The position numbers and the translations under genes were made by a program. Shown one piece after another: positions 56,308 through 64,000 of a DNA stretch of 64,000 bases. The first letter of the stretch is position 1. Each line of letters starts with the position of its first letter. This DNA is from Halomonas alkaliantarctica. Lineage in GTDB: Bacteria > Pseudomonadota > Gammaproteobacteria > Pseudomonadales > Halomonadaceae. Below the pieces are notes generated by a model. It did no database searches. It worked only from the letters and a program-made list of their open reading frames with translations, and was not told the origin of the DNA. Location of the stretch: contig NZ_CP122961.1 of assembly GCF_029854215.1 (NCBI RefSeq), positions 1,240,001 to 1,304,000 of the forward strand, written 5' to 3'.

Positions 56308-57894
56308 TTAAACGCTGGCCGCGCCGCCGTTACTGCGCGGGTCGTGGGCGCTCTCTATTAATCCATCTGGATGATGCACGATGCCACCTGCATGCCCCAT
56401 GGTGTCGCTAAAGGCATCAGGCAGGACTTCCACATCGTGGCCAGCCGTTGCCAATGCGGAGACTAAGCTCTCATCAAAGCGTGCTTCCAGTTTCAAGTTA
56501 GTGCTGGTTTCACCCCAGGTGCGCCCCAGCAGCCAGCGAGGCGCCGTGATTGCCTGCTGCAGCGGCATGCCGTGCAGCGCATAGCGCGAAAATACTGCCG
56601 CCTGGGTTTGCGGCTGGCCTTCCCCGCCCATGGTGCCGTAGACCATAGTGCGGCCATCATTAAATTTGGCCAGCGCCGGGTTAAGGGTGTGGAAAGGCTT
56701 GCGGCCAGGGGCTAAACCGCGCAGGTCGTCGGGGTTAAGCGAAAAGCTGATGCCGCGGTTTTGCCACAGTACGCCGCTTTCTGGCAGCACCACGCCACTG
56801 CCAAACTCCCAGTAAATGCTCTGGATAAAACTCACCGCACGCCCTTCGCTGTCCACGGTGCCCATCCAAATGGTGTCGCCTGGAGCGGGTTCGTGAGGCC
56901 ACGGTAGAGCGCGCTGTGGGTCAATTTGAGCCGCTTCCCGGCCAATATTCTCTTCGCTGAGTAACGCCTGCAGCGGTGTTGGTACGCGGTCGGGGTCAGT
57001 GACGTTTTGGTCGCGCAGAATAAAGGCGCGCTTGGTCGCTTCGATTAGCCCGTGTAGGTGGTCGAAACCGTTGGGCTCTGCGGCTTTTAAGCGTTCGTAG
57101 ATGCCTAAAATCATTAATGAGGCCATGCCCTGGGTCGGTGCAGGCAGGTTATACAGCGTGGCATCTTGTAGCGTTACTTCCAGTGGCGTGAATCGCTGGG
57201 CGCGGTAATCATGAAAGTCAGCTAAACGCAGTGGGCTGCCCACTGCTTCCAAGTCTTTCGCAATGCTGGCGGCCAGTTCGCCGCGGTAGAAGTCATCTAA
57301 TCCGGCTTCCGCCAATCGCTTGAGGGTCGCGGCCAAGCGCGGTTGACGCAGCCGTTCGCCTTCACGAGGTACCTGGCCGTTAAGCAGCAGGGAATCACTA
57401 AAGCCAGGACTTTGAGACAGGCGCTCAACGTGTTTGGCGGTGAGTGCTTCCTGGCTTTGCGTGACTGAAATACCCGCTTCGGCATGATGAATGGCGTCGG
57501 CCAGCAGCGTGGTGAGAGGCAGCTGCTTACCCCATGCGGATGCCACGTTCAGCGCTTCATGCCAGCCGCCAATGGTACCCGCCATGGTAAGCGCAGCTTT
57601 AGGGCCGCGCTCGGGAATCTGCGTTTCACCCGCATAGAAATCTGCATCGGCGAGCCCCGCCGCCGGGCCGCAGGCGTCAATGGCAATAGGCGCTTTGCCC
57701 GGTTCATGAATCAACCAGAAACCATCGCCACCCAGGGCGTTCATATGCGGATATACGACCGCAATGGCAGCGGCAGCCGCGACCATGGCTTCCACCGCGT
57801 TACCGCCCTGTTTAAGCACATCGCGCCCGGCGCTGGCAGCTAAGTGATGAGGGGCGACGCAGCTGCCGCCGTAACTACGTTGGGTATGAAGCAT
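56308..57894 (-). CDS. Gamma-glutamyltransferase-like Ntn hydrolase
   Basis: This 528-residue protein of the gamma-glutamyltransferase (GGT) family appears cytoplasmic, with no signal peptide. The start SCVAPHHLAASAGRDVLKQG and ALGGDGFWLIH match the large subunit. The self-cleavage threonine that usually reads TTH is here in GDTIWMGTVD, so the first Thr is kept but the following T-H is not. The small subunit shows GRAVSFIQSIYWEFGSGVVL and YGTMGGEGQPQTQ. It may be a hydrolase of a gamma-glutamyl or related amide. Its stop-to-start spacing to the TRAP genes (41 nt from dctM) suggests a shared operon and a transported substrate. Confidence 0.85.
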   Translation of the reverse strand: MLHTQRSYGGSCVAPHHLAASAGRDVLKQGGNAVEAMVAAAAAIAVVYPHMNALGGDGFWLIHEPGKAPIAIDACGPAAGLADADFYAGETQIPERGPKAALTMAGTIGGWHEALNVASAWGKQLPLTTLLADAIHHAEAGISVTQSQEALTAKHVERLSQSPGFSDSLLLNGQVPREGERLRQPRLAATLKRLAEAGLDDFYRGELAASIAKDLEAVGSPLRLADFHDYRAQRFTPLEVTLQDATLYNLPAPTQGMASLMILGIYERLKAAEPNGFDHLHGLIEATKRAFILRDQNVTDPDRVPTPLQALLSEENIGREAAQIDPQRALPWPHEPAPGDTIWMGTVDSEGRAVSFIQSIYWEFGSGVVLPESGVLWQNRGISFSLNPDDLRGLAPGRKPFHTLNPALAKFNDGRTMVYGTMGGEGQPQTQAAVFSRYALHGMPLQQAITAPRWLLGRTWGETSTNLKLEARFDESLVSALATAGHDVEVLPDAFSDTMGHAGGIVHHPDGLIESAHDPRSNGGAASV

Positions 57895-57934
57895 CTTTGA
57901 TTCCTTATTATTAAGTAAGTGCTAAGACAGATCG

Positions 57935-59260
57935 TTACCAGCCAATGGCTTCGGGCAACCAAGTAGCAATGCTGGGGAAGGTAAATACCAGCGCAACGGC
58001 AACAAACTGTAAGCCGATAAACGGCAAGGCGCCTTTGTAAATATCCAGCGTCGAGACTTCTTTCGGCGCTACGCCCTTGAGGAAAAACAGCGACCAGCCA
58101 AAAGGGGGAGTTAGAAACGATGTTTGCAGCACCAGCCCCACCAGAATGCCCAGCCAGACCATATCGACGCCCATCTGCACAAAGAAGGGCAGAAACAGCG
58201 GTAGGGCAATATAGCTGATCTCAATCCACTCGAGAAAGAAGCCCAGCACAAACATCAGCAGCAGCATGAATAGCATCGCGCCTAACTCGCCACCGGGCAC
58301 CCAGTCGAACATACGGGCGACCAAGTGCTCGCCGCCCAAGCCACGAAATGCCAGGCCAAACACCTGTGCGCTGATCAAAATAAAGAACACCATGGCCGAG
58401 ATCACCAGCGTGGCCTTGGCGACCTCTTTGAGTAGCGCAAAGGTTAACCGCCCCGAGCATGCCACAATGACCAATGCTCCTAGCGCACCCATGGAGGCCG
58501 CTTCAGTAGGCGCGGCAATGCCGCCAATAATCGACCCTAAGACCGCAAACACCAACCCCACTGGCGGGCCCACCACAGTAATCACTTTGCGTATCAGCTG
58601 ACCCCGGCCCATTGCTGCTCGTTCCTCGGCAGGAATCGGCGGCATTAAGTTGGGGTAGAGCTTGGCGATCACCAGAATGGCAATAATATAGACCGCCGCT
58701 AGCGTTAGCCCCGGCACCATGGCCGCTGCGAACATCGTTCCAACCGATTCGCCCAAAATTTCGGCCAGCAGAATCAGCACCAGACTAGGTGGAATAATCT
58801 GACCTAAGGTGCCGGATGCGCAAATCATCCCGGTGGCCAGGGTTTTAGGGTAGCCGCGGCGTAGCAGCGTCGGTAGCGTGAGCAGGCCAAGGGTAACGAT
58901 AGTGGCGCCGACAATGCCGGTGGCGGCGCCTAACAGCACACCAACGAGAATGATCGCCACGCCCATGCCGCCTGAGATGCCGCCAAAAAGGTGGCCGATC
59001 ACATCAATCAGCTCCTCGGCCAGCTTCGACTTCTCCAGCATCACCCCCATAAATACAAACAGCGGTATGGCCATAAAGGTGTAATTGGTGACTACCCCAT
59101 AGATTCGGGAAGGCAGCAGGTTAAACAGCATCGGACCAAAGCCAATGTAGCCAAAGAAAAAAGCCGTCGCCGCGATACTGATGCCTACCGGAATACCAAT
59201 TAGCAGGAATACGAAAAAAGCCACGATCATGCCGATCGCTAGCCATTCATTGGGAGACAT
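57935..59260 (-). CDS. dctM: TRAP transporter large permease (DctM type)
   Basis: This 441-residue inner-membrane protein has about 12 hydrophobic helices and is the ion-coupled channel subunit of a tripartite TRAP importer. Family features are IGIPVGISIAATAFFFG near the start, PLFVFMGVMLEKSKLAEEL, and GTLGQIIPPSLVLILLAEI. The gene begins 3 nt after the dctQ stop. The family uses the sodium gradient, suited to a halophile. Confidence 0.94.
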   Translation of the reverse strand: MSPNEWLAIGMIVAFFVFLLIGIPVGISIAATAFFFGYIGFGPMLFNLLPSRIYGVVTNYTFMAIPLFVFMGVMLEKSKLAEELIDVIGHLFGGISGGMGVAIILVGVLLGAATGIVGATIVTLGLLTLPTLLRRGYPKTLATGMICASGTLGQIIPPSLVLILLAEILGESVGTMFAAAMVPGLTLAAVYIIAILVIAKLYPNLMPPIPAEERAAMGRGQLIRKVITVVGPPVGLVFAVLGSIIGGIAAPTEAASMGALGALVIVACSGRLTFALLKEVAKATLVISAMVFFILISAQVFGLAFRGLGGEHLVARMFDWVPGGELGAMLFMLLLMFVLGFFLEWIEISYIALPLFLPFFVQMGVDMVWLGILVGLVLQTSFLTPPFGWSLFFLKGVAPKEVSTLDIYKGALPFIGLQFVAVALVFTFPSIATWLPEAIGW

Positions 59261-59263
59261 GCG

Positions 59264-59773
59264 TTATTCACCTCGTGTGGGTAGGGCAAGCACTTGACGC
59301 AGCGCGTGGGCCAACCCTTGCAGCGCGAGAAGGAGAAAACCGAATGGGATCAGAGATTTGAGAAGCCAACGCAGCGGCAGGCCGCCGGGGTTAGGCGACG
59401 CCTCGCCGCGGGCGAACGACTGGGCGATCCAGGGCAGCGTCAGCCAGGCGATATACAGCCCCATCACCAGCAGCAAGAGTCCGCCGATCACTTCGATCAC
59501 TCGTTGCAGCCCTGCGGGAAAACGCTCATAGAAAACGTCGACGCGCACCTGCTCACCCATCAACAGCAAGTACGACATGCCAAACAGCGCGATAGGCGAT
59601 ATCAAGTGCCACTGCAGCTCCTGTAGCCATACTGCACCAAAACTGAACGCATAGCGCATCAACACATCGCCAGCGACGAGTCCTACTAAAGCCACGCAGG
59701 TCCAGGCGGCGATCCAGCCAAATAGCCGAACCACCGCCTCAACTCCGTGGACAAAATATGCCACGGCTCGCAT
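59264..59773 (-). CDS. dctQ: TRAP transporter small permease (DctQ type)
   Basis: This 169-residue membrane protein has four hydrophobic helices, the DctQ subunit that bridges binding protein and DctM. It shows DVLMRYAFSFGAVWLQELQW and LPLRWLLKSLIPFGFLLLAL, as expected. One base separates it from the dctP stop. Confidence 0.9.
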   Translation of the reverse strand: MRAVAYFVHGVEAVVRLFGWIAAWTCVALVGLVAGDVLMRYAFSFGAVWLQELQWHLISPIALFGMSYLLLMGEQVRVDVFYERFPAGLQRVIEVIGGLLLLVMGLYIAWLTLPWIAQSFARGEASPNPGGLPLRWLLKSLIPFGFLLLALQGLAHALRQVLALPTRGE

Positions 59774-59774
59774 A

Positions 59775-60878
59775 TCAGACTCCGATAATGTCGTTTAACC
59801 ACGCACGTTCACTGGCACCTGCCCAGCGGTCGTGCTTGGCTTTAAACGCCATGTAGCTATCGTGCACTTTGCGAACCAGCGGGTCGGCGTTGGCCTCTGT
59901 TTCCAGGGTGTCTTGAGTGGCTTCGCGCAGCGCATCGACAACGGGAGTGGGAAGCATACTGGCAGTGACGCCTTCGTTTTCGACCAAGTCCGTCAGCGCT
60001 TCACCGTTAACGGCTTCCGACCAGGTTACGCTCTCCAGGCAAGCTGCCATGCAGGCGGTTTTGACGATCATCTGAAGGTCTTCTGGCAGGCTGTCCCAGT
60101 GGGTTTTCGAGATCAGCAGTTCGCCCGTAGTGGAGGGTTCGTGCCAGCCGGTGGTGTGGTAGAACTTGGCGGCGTTGTGTAGCCCCATACGGCGGTCTTG
60201 GAAAGGGCCTACGAACTCGGCCGCGTCAATTACGCCACGCTCCAGCGCGGGGAAAATTTCGCCACCGGGCAGTACGCGGGCATCTACACCAAGCGAAGAG
60301 TAAACCTGACCCGCCAAGCCAGGAACGCGCATGCGCAGCCCACTGAGCTGACTAATGTCTTCAATGGGCTCGCGGAACCAGCCGGTCATTTGCACGCCGG
60401 TATTATTCAGCGGGAAGGCCACCATGCCGTAGGGCTCATACACCTCGTGCCAAAGCTCCAAACCGCCGCCGTGGTAAAGCCACGCCATATGGCCCATAAA
60501 GCTCATGCCAAACGGAACGGTAGTGAAGTACTGAGCAGCAAAGGTGGTACCTGACCAGAAGTAGCTATTGGCGGCGTTCATTTCGATGGTGCCGCTTTGA
60601 ACGGCTTCAAAGCCTTCAAAGGCTGGAATCAGCTCGCCGGATGAAAAATGCTGAATGTTGAGTCGCCCGCCGGACATGGCGTTGATTTTGGCGATCACAT
60701 CAGTGGGGCTGCCAGGGCCTTCCACGTAAAAAGGCGAGCCGGGCGGGTAGGCGTTGGTCATACGCCAGTTAAAGCTCTCGGCAGATTGCGCACGAGCAAT
60801 CGACGGGGCGCCCAATATAAGGCCAGCTGTGGAGGATACAGCGGCTGTGGTGAGAAACTTGCGGCGGGATAAGGACAT
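59775..60878 (-). CDS. dctP: TRAP transporter substrate-binding protein (DctP type, TakP-like)
   Basis: This 367-residue periplasmic binding protein has a twin-arginine signal (SRRKFLTTAAVS, cleavage after SIARA). The mature part has FNWRMTNAYPPGSPFY, GRLNIQHFSSGELIPAFEG, LSGLRMRVPG with the arginine that usually binds a carboxylate, and EFVGPFQDRRMGLHNAAKFY. The last stretch resembles the dimeric TakP group, which binds 2-oxo acids with Na+; that ligand is inference. It is the first gene of dctPQM and then the GGT-like gene. Confidence 0.88.
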   Translation of the reverse strand: MSLSRRKFLTTAAVSSTAGLILGAPSIARAQSAESFNWRMTNAYPPGSPFYVEGPGSPTDVIAKINAMSGGRLNIQHFSSGELIPAFEGFEAVQSGTIEMNAANSYFWSGTTFAAQYFTTVPFGMSFMGHMAWLYHGGGLELWHEVYEPYGMVAFPLNNTGVQMTGWFREPIEDISQLSGLRMRVPGLAGQVYSSLGVDARVLPGGEIFPALERGVIDAAEFVGPFQDRRMGLHNAAKFYHTTGWHEPSTTGELLISKTHWDSLPEDLQMIVKTACMAACLESVTWSEAVNGEALTDLVENEGVTASMLPTPVVDALREATQDTLETEANADPLVRKVHDSYMAFKAKHDRWAGASERAWLNDIIGV

Positions 60879-61227
60879 AGCACACCTCGTTTATGGGGAA
60901 TTGGTCGGTAAGGGCAACACAATGAGGTAGCAAAGGGTGTGCCATAAAAATCGATTTTATTATAAATAAAAGATTTTTAACGGTTTTGTCGGTGATGGAA
61001 GAGGAGGTTGGCGCTAAGAAAAATAAGTACTTGCACCGTTATGAAGCCCAATAAGCGCGTTGAGCACTCTCCGCGTGCACGACAGCGTCGTAAAACCTGC
61101 GCCTTGCTTTTAGGTAATTACTTGTAGGTAATTGAAAGCTAGCCAATTAGGCTAGTGGTGGGGAGAGAGCTTGACAGCTCAATAAGGTCTGAGTAACATA
61201 CGCGCCACCTCGACGAGGCAATGCAAC
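60879..61227. other. Intergenic region with TRAP and tRNA promoters
   Basis: No gene is apparent. Near 60946-60977 an AT-rich inverted repeat (AAAAATC, about 19 bases, GATTTTT) lies about 70 bp before dctP and may be an operator or promoter. A 14-bp duplication (TAGGTAATT twice, from 61111 and 61125), a 6-bp inverted repeat CTAGCC-AATTA-GGCTAG (61139-61155) and the tRNA promoter fill the right half. Confidence 0.6.
61171..61199 (+). promoter_or_regulatory. Sigma-70 promoter of the tRNA array
   Basis: TTGACA (61171-61176), a 17-base spacer and TAACAT (61194-61199) are followed by a GC-rich ACGCGCC stretch before the likely start. This is the discriminator type seen in growth-rate and stringently controlled promoters. 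The first tRNA begins 28 bp further on. Confidence 0.88.
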
Positions 61228-61303
61228 GTCCCATTCGTCTAGTGGTCTAGGACACCGCCCTTTCACGGCGGTAACAGGGGTTCGAACCCCCTATGGGACG
61301 CCA
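61228..61303 (+). tRNA. tRNA-Glu (UUC), copy 1
   Basis: A 76-base cloverleaf with acceptor GTCCCAT/ATGGGAC, discriminator G, encoded CCA, anticodon loop CTTTCAC (anticodon TTC) and T-loop GGTTCGAACC. First gene of the array. Confidence 0.97.
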
Positions 61304-61356
61304 CTTATTCTTTTTCGTTTAGAACTAGAGTAAGCGGTCGTCAGGGTTATCGGAAT

Positions 61357-61431
61357 GCGGGAATAGCTCAGTGGTAGAGCATCGCCTTGCCAAGGCGAGG
61401 GTCGGGAGTTCGAATCTCCTTTCCCGCTCCA
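61357..61431 (+). tRNA. tRNA-Gly (GCC), copy 1
   Basis: A 75-base cloverleaf with acceptor GCGGGAA/TTCCCGC, discriminator T, encoded CCA and anticodon GCC in TTGCCAA. Only three bases separate it from the next tRNA-Glu. Confidence 0.97.
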
Positions 61432-61434
61432 CAC

Positions 61435-61510
61435 GTCCCATTCGTCTAGTGGTCTAGGACACCGCCCTTTCACGGCGGTAACAGGGGTTCGAACCCCCTA
61501 TGGGACGCCA
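61435..61510 (+). tRNA. tRNA-Glu (UUC), copy 2
   Basis: Identical in sequence to copy 1, with encoded CCA. Confidence 0.97.
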
Positions 61511-61552
61511 CTTCCGGTAGGTTAGGTAAAAAGCTAAGTAAGTGTTCTATAA

Positions 61553-61627
61553 GCGGGAATAGCTCAGTGGTAGAGCATCGCCTTGCCAAGGCGAGGGTCG
61601 GGAGTTCGAATCTCCTTTCCCGCTCCA
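61553..61627 (+). tRNA. tRNA-Gly (GCC), copy 2
   Basis: Identical to copy 1, with encoded CCA. The spacer after it contains a tRNA-Gly-like 3' fragment. Confidence 0.97.
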
Positions 61628-61656
61628 GTTTTAGTAGTATCGGATCGGTAAGCGGT

Positions 61657-61704
61657 GGGTCGGGAGCTGGAACGCCAGCCCGGTCGATCTCCTTTCCCGC
61701 TCCA
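61657..61704 (+). pseudogene. tRNA-Gly 3' fragment with hairpin insert (element A)
   Basis: GGGTCGGGAG and ATCTCCTTTCCCGCTCCA match the T-arm and acceptor end of the tRNA-Gly genes, but about 20 bases carrying the hairpin GCTGG-AACG-CCAGC replace the T-loop. No 5' half is recognisable. It ends with an intact CCA and the following GTTT also matches the copy 2 flank, so it probably arose by duplication of that end. Confidence 0.75.
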
Positions 61705-61739
61705 GTTTCAGGTGCCGGATTACTTTCTAGCTCCAAATA

Positions 61740-61815
61740 GTCCCATTCGTCTAGTGGCCTAGGACACCGCCCTTTCACGGCGGTAACAGGGGTTCGAACC
61801 CCCTATGGGACGCCA
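61740..61815 (+). tRNA. tRNA-Glu (UUC), copy 3
   Basis: As copies 1 and 2 but with GGCCT in place of GGTCT in the D-loop region, one base change. CCA is encoded. Confidence 0.96.
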
Positions 61816-61845
61816 TCTAGCGTTATACGTCGTTTTGTTTGCGTT

Positions 61846-61920
61846 GCGGGAATAGCTCAGTGGTAGAGCATCGCCTTGCCAAGGCGAGGGTCGGGAGTTC
61901 GAATCTCCTTTCCCGCTCCA
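61846..61920 (+). tRNA. tRNA-Gly (GCC), copy 3
   Basis: Identical to copies 1 and 2, with encoded CCA. It is the last gene of the array. Confidence 0.97.
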
Positions 61921-62597
61921 GTTAAACAGTATCAGGTAGCTATGCCAACGTCGGGAACTGGAATGCCAGTCCTGCGACATGCCAGCCCTATAGCTCACCT
62001 TCTCCGCTAAGTTTCTACTAGCCCAAGCTTCTATTATATCAAGCTTCTTGGATTTCACTGCTTTATATGCAGTCTTCGTCTGTGTTCTTTTTGCCGATAC
62101 TGAGTCAGTGACTTTCAGCCTAATAGGGCTCTGGCTAAAGGTCGTGGATGACCACGAACTGCTATTCTTTGATTTTTTTCCAAGCTCAGCTGGTTCGTCA
62201 GCGCTCCCTCCTGTCAGGCTATCATCGTCGTTCTAAATCATGTGAAGCTTGCCGCTTTGATGCTGGCAATTAGGCATCTTATTAATTTGAAGATAAGCCT
62301 TTAACTGACGCTATCACTTTCTATTACTTTTATTACTTTCTATTGCCGTCAGCGTCGGTCTCCACTGAGGCACGGCGCGGTGTGCGTTCACAACCAAAGC
62401 GCACGCAGATTTGATCCACGGCAATATGCAAGTGCGTAGCCTTGGCTATGATGGTGATCCAACGGTGCATAGCCTTGACGGGGATGTCTACCAGAACGGG
62501 ATAGTACAGAGTAATCGTTTTTTCACAGTGAGTTAGGGTGCCCTGCGCGCGCGAAATTGATGCCACACAGATAACCCGGTTAACAGAGGATTAAAAA
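61921..62597. other. Gene-poor region downstream of the tRNA array
   Basis: About 680 bases of lower G+C without a convincing gene. From 61950 to about 62012 there is a diverged second copy (element B) of the tRNA-linked fragment, with hairpin ACTGG-AATG-CCAGT. The right part should hold the promoter of the aldehyde dehydrogenase gene. Two open frames (62048-62236 plus, 62333-62566 minus) lack homology I can see and good ribosome sites. Confidence 0.55.
61950..62012 (+). repeat. Diverged copy of the tRNA-linked hairpin element (element B)
   Basis: GTCGGGAACTGGAATGCCAGTCC parallels element A base by base, and CTCACCTTCTCCGCT resembles its tRNA-Gly-like end, but the CCA is lost. The stem keeps its pairing although its outer pair changed from G-C to A-T. 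Confidence 0.65.
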
Positions 62598-63989
62598 ATG
62601 GCTTATGCAACGACCAATCCCTATACCGGGGAGACAATCAAAAACTTCCCCAACGCAACCGATGCAGAGGTTGCTCTGGCGTTAGATCGCGGCGATACAG
62701 CATTCCACAACTGGAAGAACACCCCCGTCCAGCAGCGGGTCACTATCCTGAAGAAAGCGGCTGACTTGCTGCGCGCTAATAGCGAGGAGTATGCAAAACT
62801 ACTGACCCTGGAGATGGGCAAGCTGCTGGGCGAGGCGCAGGCGGAGGTCGAGCTGTCAGCTGCGATCTTCGAGTACTACGTCGAGAACGCCGAGCGGCAG
62901 TTGGCACCTGAGAAGTTGCCGTCCAAGGATCCGGTGGTGACCGATGCCTGGCTAGTGCACGAGCCGCTGGGCATTATCCTTGCGATAGAGCCGTGGAACT
63001 TCCCTTATTATCAGATCGCCCGGATCATCGCTCCTCAGCTTGCCGCCGGTAACGTGGTAGTACTCAAGCATGCATCCAACGTCCCGCAATCGGCTGCGCT
63101 TTTCGAGAAGCTGATGCTTGATGCTGGCTTGCCGGTTGGCGGGTTCAAGAATCTCTATGCAACGCGCGAGCAGCTGGAAGCCATCATTAACGATCCACGC
63201 GTTCACGGTGTTGCTTTGACCGGTTCTGAAGCAGCTGGCGCGGTGGTTGCTGCACAGGCTGGCAAGGCGCTGAAGAAGTCAACGATGGAGTTGGGCGGCG
63301 CCGACGCGTTTGTGGTGCTGGATGATGCCGACATTGACAAAGCCGTGAAATGGGCCGTGTTTGGCCGCCACTGGAACGCGGGGCAGGTGTGCTGTTCGTC
63401 CAAGCGGATCATCGTCGTCGAGGAGGTCTACGATGCCTTCCTGGAGAAGTACAAAGCCAGCGTCGCCTTACTCAAGGCAGGGGATCCCATGGATCCGACG
63501 ACAACATTGGCGCCTTTGTCGTCCCAGAGCGCAGCGGACGATGTCCAAAAGCAAGTGGAAGATGCAATTAAGCATGGTGCTACGATGACCGTAATCGGTG
63601 CCGCAATACCCGAGCGCGGTGCATTCGTACAGCCCGTGCTGCTGACGGACTTGACGAAGGACAACCCTGCTTACTACTGGGAGTTCTTTGGTCCGGTATC
63701 TCTGGTATTCAGAGCCAAGGATGAGTCCGAAGCCATCGAGATTGCCAACGATTCTCCCTTTGGGTTAGGTGGGTCAGTGTTCACGCAGAACATTGAGCGA
63801 GGTCGCCAGGTGGCGGCTCAGATGTCTACCGGCATGGTTTACATCAATCACCCAACGGCAGTGAAGGCCGACTTGCCTTTCGGCGGCGTTCGTCGCTCCG
63901 GCTATGGCCGCGAGTTGATCGGCCTCGGACTGAAGGAATTCGTCAACCACAAGTTGATTAGCGTTACCGACATCGACGGTCAGTTCTGA
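62598..63989 (+). CDS. Aldehyde dehydrogenase, succinate-semialdehyde (Sad/YneI) type
   Basis: This 463-residue NAD(P)-dependent aldehyde dehydrogenase has the usual length of the YneI/GabD branch. It starts with ATTNPYTGETIKNFPNATD and shows EPWNFPYYQIAR, the nucleotide segment VALTGSEAAGAVV, the general base Glu in MELGGADAFVV, the catalytic cysteine in NAGQVCCSSKR (Cys265 followed by a second Cys) and EFFGPVSLVF. The likely substrate is succinate semialdehyde or a similar aldehyde; context gives no help. AGAGGA lies 10 nt before the ATG. It is separated from everything else by the tRNA array. Confidence 0.9.
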   Translation: MAYATTNPYTGETIKNFPNATDAEVALALDRGDTAFHNWKNTPVQQRVTILKKAADLLRANSEEYAKLLTLEMGKLLGEAQAEVELSAAIFEYYVENAERQLAPEKLPSKDPVVTDAWLVHEPLGIILAIEPWNFPYYQIARIIAPQLAAGNVVVLKHASNVPQSAALFEKLMLDAGLPVGGFKNLYATREQLEAIINDPRVHGVALTGSEAAGAVVAAQAGKALKKSTMELGGADAFVVLDDADIDKAVKWAVFGRHWNAGQVCCSSKRIIVVEEVYDAFLEKYKASVALLKAGDPMDPTTTLAPLSSQSAADDVQKQVEDAIKHGATMTVIGAAIPERGAFVQPVLLTDLTKDNPAYYWEFFGPVSLVFRAKDESEAIEIANDSPFGLGGSVFTQNIERGRQVAAQMSTGMVYINHPTAVKADLPFGGVRRSGYGRELIGLGLKEFVNHKLISVTDIDGQF

Positions 63990-64000
63990 TCGTCGTACTC

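Noticed and set aside
61604..61708. Pair of attachment sites of an integrated element at tRNA-Gly
   Set aside because: The repeated 3' end occurs only 77 bp apart, too close for an integrated element, and no integrase is visible; local duplication is simpler. A far right end outside the window cannot be excluded.
62048..62236. 62-codon plus-strand frame after the tRNA array
   Set aside because: No ribosome site, no recognisable features and low-complexity composition; likely chance.
62333..62566. 77-codon minus-strand frame that could be a transposase remnant
   Set aside because: It starts with GTG without a ribosome site, shows no catalytic motif or terminal inverted repeats, and I recognise no family.

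Overview
The window is a gammaproteobacterial chromosome segment, most likely from a Halomonas-type halophile (Halomonadaceae). This is inferred from protein resemblance, the moderately high G+C, the BCCT osmolyte carrier at the left edge, the TRAP carrier, the L-180 type glutamate dehydrogenase and gene order. The stretch aceA - purB - hflD - mnmA - nudix - idh - clpS - clpA - infA - bpt - aat - ftsK - lolA - rarA follows, as I recall it, the order in Pseudomonas aeruginosa. Almost all DNA is ordinary chromosomal coding sequence. I saw no insertion sequence, prophage, CRISPR array or plasmid gene.

Layout: 1-4.7 kb holds a truncated BCCT transporter, the ycjX-ycjF pair and a sugar-phosphate mutarotase, all on the minus strand. 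4.8-9.7 kb (plus) holds a GlsB-type small membrane protein, an 821-residue protein with repeated DUF1266-like segments, an NlpC/P60 lipoprotein and an MFS carrier. 9.7-15.1 kb is a complete nickel uptake locus, nikABCDE (minus), divergent from nikR (plus), with a perfect NikR operator between them. 15.1-25 kb holds slyD, slyB, aceA, a GNAT gene, roxA, purB, mnmA-hflD, nudJ and rluE. 25.3-38.2 kb holds monomeric isocitrate dehydrogenase, then clpS-clpA, infA, bpt and aat (together the bacterial N-degron pathway), ftsK, lolA and rarA. 38.4-50.7 kb holds a hemerythrin-like protein that lacks two metal-ligand histidines, murI, trmA, NAD-glutamate dehydrogenase, pyrD, rmf, rlmKL and a thioredoxin-fold protein. 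50.7-60.9 kb holds a WGR-like protein, pdxB, htpX, alaA, an RbgA-type GTPase, msrB, a gamma-glutamyltransferase-like enzyme and a TRAP transporter. 61.2-61.9 kb is a six-gene tRNA array (Glu-Gly three times). The window ends with an aldehyde dehydrogenase.

The genes form several functional groups. Nickel import is controlled by NikR, and a His-tailed SlyD lies just beyond nikR. AceA and IDH compete for isocitrate and lie within 10 kb of each other. Bpt and Aat add leucine or phenylalanine to protein N-termini, ClpS recognises those ends and ClpA unfolds the substrate. MnmA, RluE, TrmA, RlmKL, RoxA, RMF and the RbgA-type GTPase all act on tRNA or the ribosome.

The least explained features are: tRNA-Gly-like 3' fragments in the tRNA array that share a hairpin with a compensatory base-pair change; the DUF1266-like repeat protein; the hemerythrin-like protein without its HH pair; a 21-codon repeat micro-ORF overlapping the thioredoxin-fold gene; a small ORF overlapping aceA; and a recurring pattern of 10-15 bp tandem duplications in spacers and in a few coding regions.
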